Source of the DNA: CAYJDG01 sp964368875
GTDB taxonomy: Bacteria > Pseudomonadota > Alphaproteobacteria > Micavibrionales > Micavibrionaceae
Direction of reading: 5' to 3'
NCBI GenBank assembly: GCA_964368875.1
Contig: CAYJDG010000067.1
Coordinates: forward strand, 1 to 7,207
DNA length: 7,207 bases
Below are positions 5,901-7,207 of this stretch, piece by piece. Both the position numbers and the translations under genes were made by a program. How positions within the stretch are numbered: the first letter of the stretch is position 1; each line of letters begins with the position of its first letter. A model generated the notes under the pieces. It made no database searches and had not been told where the DNA came from. It was given only the letters and a program-made list of their open reading frames with translations.

Positions 5901-5912
5901 ACGAGGTGTAAG

Positions 5913-7207
5913 ATGGCAGAACTTCAAGCTGGTAAGACTCTCCTTCGCGAATTTTTCGACATTATGCAAGGGAAGGGCCGCAAGCTCGACGAAGCCTCTC
6001 TGGGCAAACCTGCCGCTCGCACGATTGATGGGTTTGTAGCCCGCGCAACTACTTCCACCGATATTCCGACGCTGAGCCGCGTTGAGCGGACAGCAATCAA
6101 AACTTTCACCACTGATGTTCTCGAACAGATCAAGAAAGCCAATGGCGGAGCACTGACTCCGCAGGCTCTGATCGAGGCTCAACAAAGCTACGCCATGGCC
6201 GCCGTGCGCCATTTCGGTGATGGCCCTGCCGCTACAGCGTCTCTCAACCAGTTTAAAGCTGCCGTGCGTGAAGTTATGACGGAGGGTTTTGGGGCCGATG
6301 TCGCTAAGGTCGATAGAATCGCGGAGCGCACCCCGAGAGTGGGTGGCATGACCGGGACTGCCCCACCAACACCTAAACCAGTTGCTGCACCTGCGCCAAC
6401 ACGTGCTGGCGGTACGGTTACGACTACACCAGCGGCTCCTGAGAGAATTGTTGCCGAAGAAGTTGTCGACGCTCCGGCTCAAACACCTCCACCGCGTGCA
6501 GCGGGTTCACCACCAGATGTTGAAGTGGTTGATGTGGAAACACGTCGTGTAGATGCTGCTCCAGCCCCTGCGGCTGCGCCGTCTCCAGCCACTGCTGCTC
6601 CACCTGCCCGCGCCGCTGATCCACCCGCTGCGGCCCCAACACCAGCTTGGGATCCACAAGCGGAAACAGATTCGCGTATTAATGCCAGCACAGCGCTTGC
6701 TGATTCAAACAAAGCCGTTGCCGCCCAGCAAGATATTCTAGGTATCCGGACCGGCATGGCCATCGCCCGAGGTGATGCGTCACAAGGTATGCAGAGTTTT
6801 CATGCTGCAACGACTTATGAAGGCAAGCTGGCCGCATTTCATCGCATTGATGGTTTGGTAGACAAGGATAACAAACAGGTTTTCGCCGGTCTTCGCCGGA
6901 GCGGTTGGATTTCCGATTATCAATCCACCTATGAGACCGGGAGCCGGACCAGCTGGGTCCTGACCAATCACAAGGCATTTAAAGATGGCGAAGATCTGTT
7001 TGCTGATCCACTGCATCTCAAGAGACTGCGCGATTACGTCGCAGCCGGATCGTATGATCAAAAAATCCCGCCAGTGGGCGTAGAGGCTCTGAGTGAAACT
7101 GCAGAGCAGGTCAAGGCGGCGAAAGCCGCAGGTAAAACCCTGACTGATGAACAGATCGATGCTGGTTTGCAGAAATGGATTGCCGCCCTGAAGGCAGAGC
7201 TCGCCGC
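5913..7207 (+). CDS. Orphan two-domain protein, at least 431 aa, cut by the right edge
   Basis: The frame is open from ATG 5913 to the window end, giving 431 complete codons with no stop. GAGGTG at 5903-5908 supports the start. I do not recognise the family. Residues 1-145 form a helical N-terminal domain (LLREFFDIMQ at 10-19, conserved-looking VRHFGDGP at 98-105). Residues 146-247 are a long Pro/Ala/Thr-rich linker containing an acidic Val-rich segment (PPDVEVVDVET, 200-210). From about 248 a second domain begins, mainly helical, with aromatic spots (GWISDYQSTYE at 331-341, TSWVLTNHKAF at 346-356), continuing past the edge. There is no signal peptide, transmembrane helix or cysteine in the visible part. 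The linker style matches the 630-aa and 725-aa proteins, and it diverges from the 725-aa gene across a shared control region. It may belong to the same process, which is inference from style and position only. Confidence 0.92.
   Translation, partial: MAELQAGKTLLREFFDIMQGKGRKLDEASLGKPAARTIDGFVARATTSTDIPTLSRVERTAIKTFTTDVLEQIKKANGGALTPQALIEAQQSYAMAAVRHFGDGPAATASLNQFKAAVREVMTEGFGADVAKVDRIAERTPRVGGMTGTAPPTPKPVAAPAPTRAGGTVTTTPAAPERIVAEEVVDAPAQTPPPRAAGSPPDVEVVDVETRRVDAAPAPAAAPSPATAAPPARAADPPAAAPTPAWDPQAETDSRINASTALADSNKAVAAQQDILGIRTGMAIARGDASQGMQSFHAATTYEGKLAAFHRIDGLVDKDNKQVFAGLRRSGWISDYQSTYETGSRTSWVLTNHKAFKDGEDLFADPLHLKRLRDYVAAGSYDQKIPPVGVEALSETAEQVKAAKAAGKTLTDEQIDAGLQKWIAALKAELA

Noticed and set aside
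5829..6482. Minus-strand open frame of 217 codons opposite the right-edge gene
   Set aside because: Its translation is rich in Cys, Arg and Ser, the expected mirror of the opposite frame, and it would extend through the divergent control region.
1..7207. tRNA or rRNA genes, CRISPR arrays, insertion sequences, phage genes
   Set aside because: I looked for spaced repeats, terminal inverted repeats, transposase or integrase motifs and conserved RNA segments and found none.

Overview
The window looks like chromosomal DNA of an alphaproteobacterium. The clearest marker is the 5' part of lepA (elongation factor 4) at the left edge, whose protein reads like alphaproteobacterial LepA. The rest is moderately GC-rich coding DNA with AT-rich intergenic gaps. 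The lineage is an inference from one conserved gene and general style. A species cannot be named.

Layout, left to right: (1) lepA, minus strand, running off the left edge. (2) A 630-aa orphan protein, minus strand, 52 bp upstream of lepA, with a cytoplasmic-type N-terminal domain, Pro/Ala-rich linkers, one transmembrane helix and a short C-terminal segment holding its only two cysteines. (3) A gap of about 200 bp with two inverted repeats and a good promoter candidate. (4) A 151-aa orphan, minus strand, whose whole length is homologous to the N-terminal domain of the 630-aa protein. (5) A compact divergent control region. (6) An 80-aa single-pass membrane protein, plus strand. (7) A convergent 725-aa orphan, minus strand, whose stop codon overlaps that of the 80-aa gene within a CTAG. 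(8) A second divergent control region with a 25-bp dyad. (9) A plus-strand orphan of at least 431 aa running off the right edge. No gap exceeds about 200 bp, and I saw no tRNA, rRNA, CRISPR array or insertion sequence.

The five non-lepA genes match no family I recognise, but they share a style. They use long Pro/Ala-rich low-complexity linkers between helical domains. They are almost free of cysteine: 2 Cys in about 2,017 residues, against 3 Cys in 189 residues of the LepA fragment. Two of them clearly share a domain, and a short motif from it (R-L-I-S-x-R-x5-P-L) recurs with identical spacing in the 725-aa protein. I infer a lineage-specific set of envelope-associated or exported proteins that may work together. 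What they do cannot be read from the sequence. The shared domain, the cysteine pattern and the Gly/Ala-rich core of the 725-aa protein are the best leads to something undescribed.
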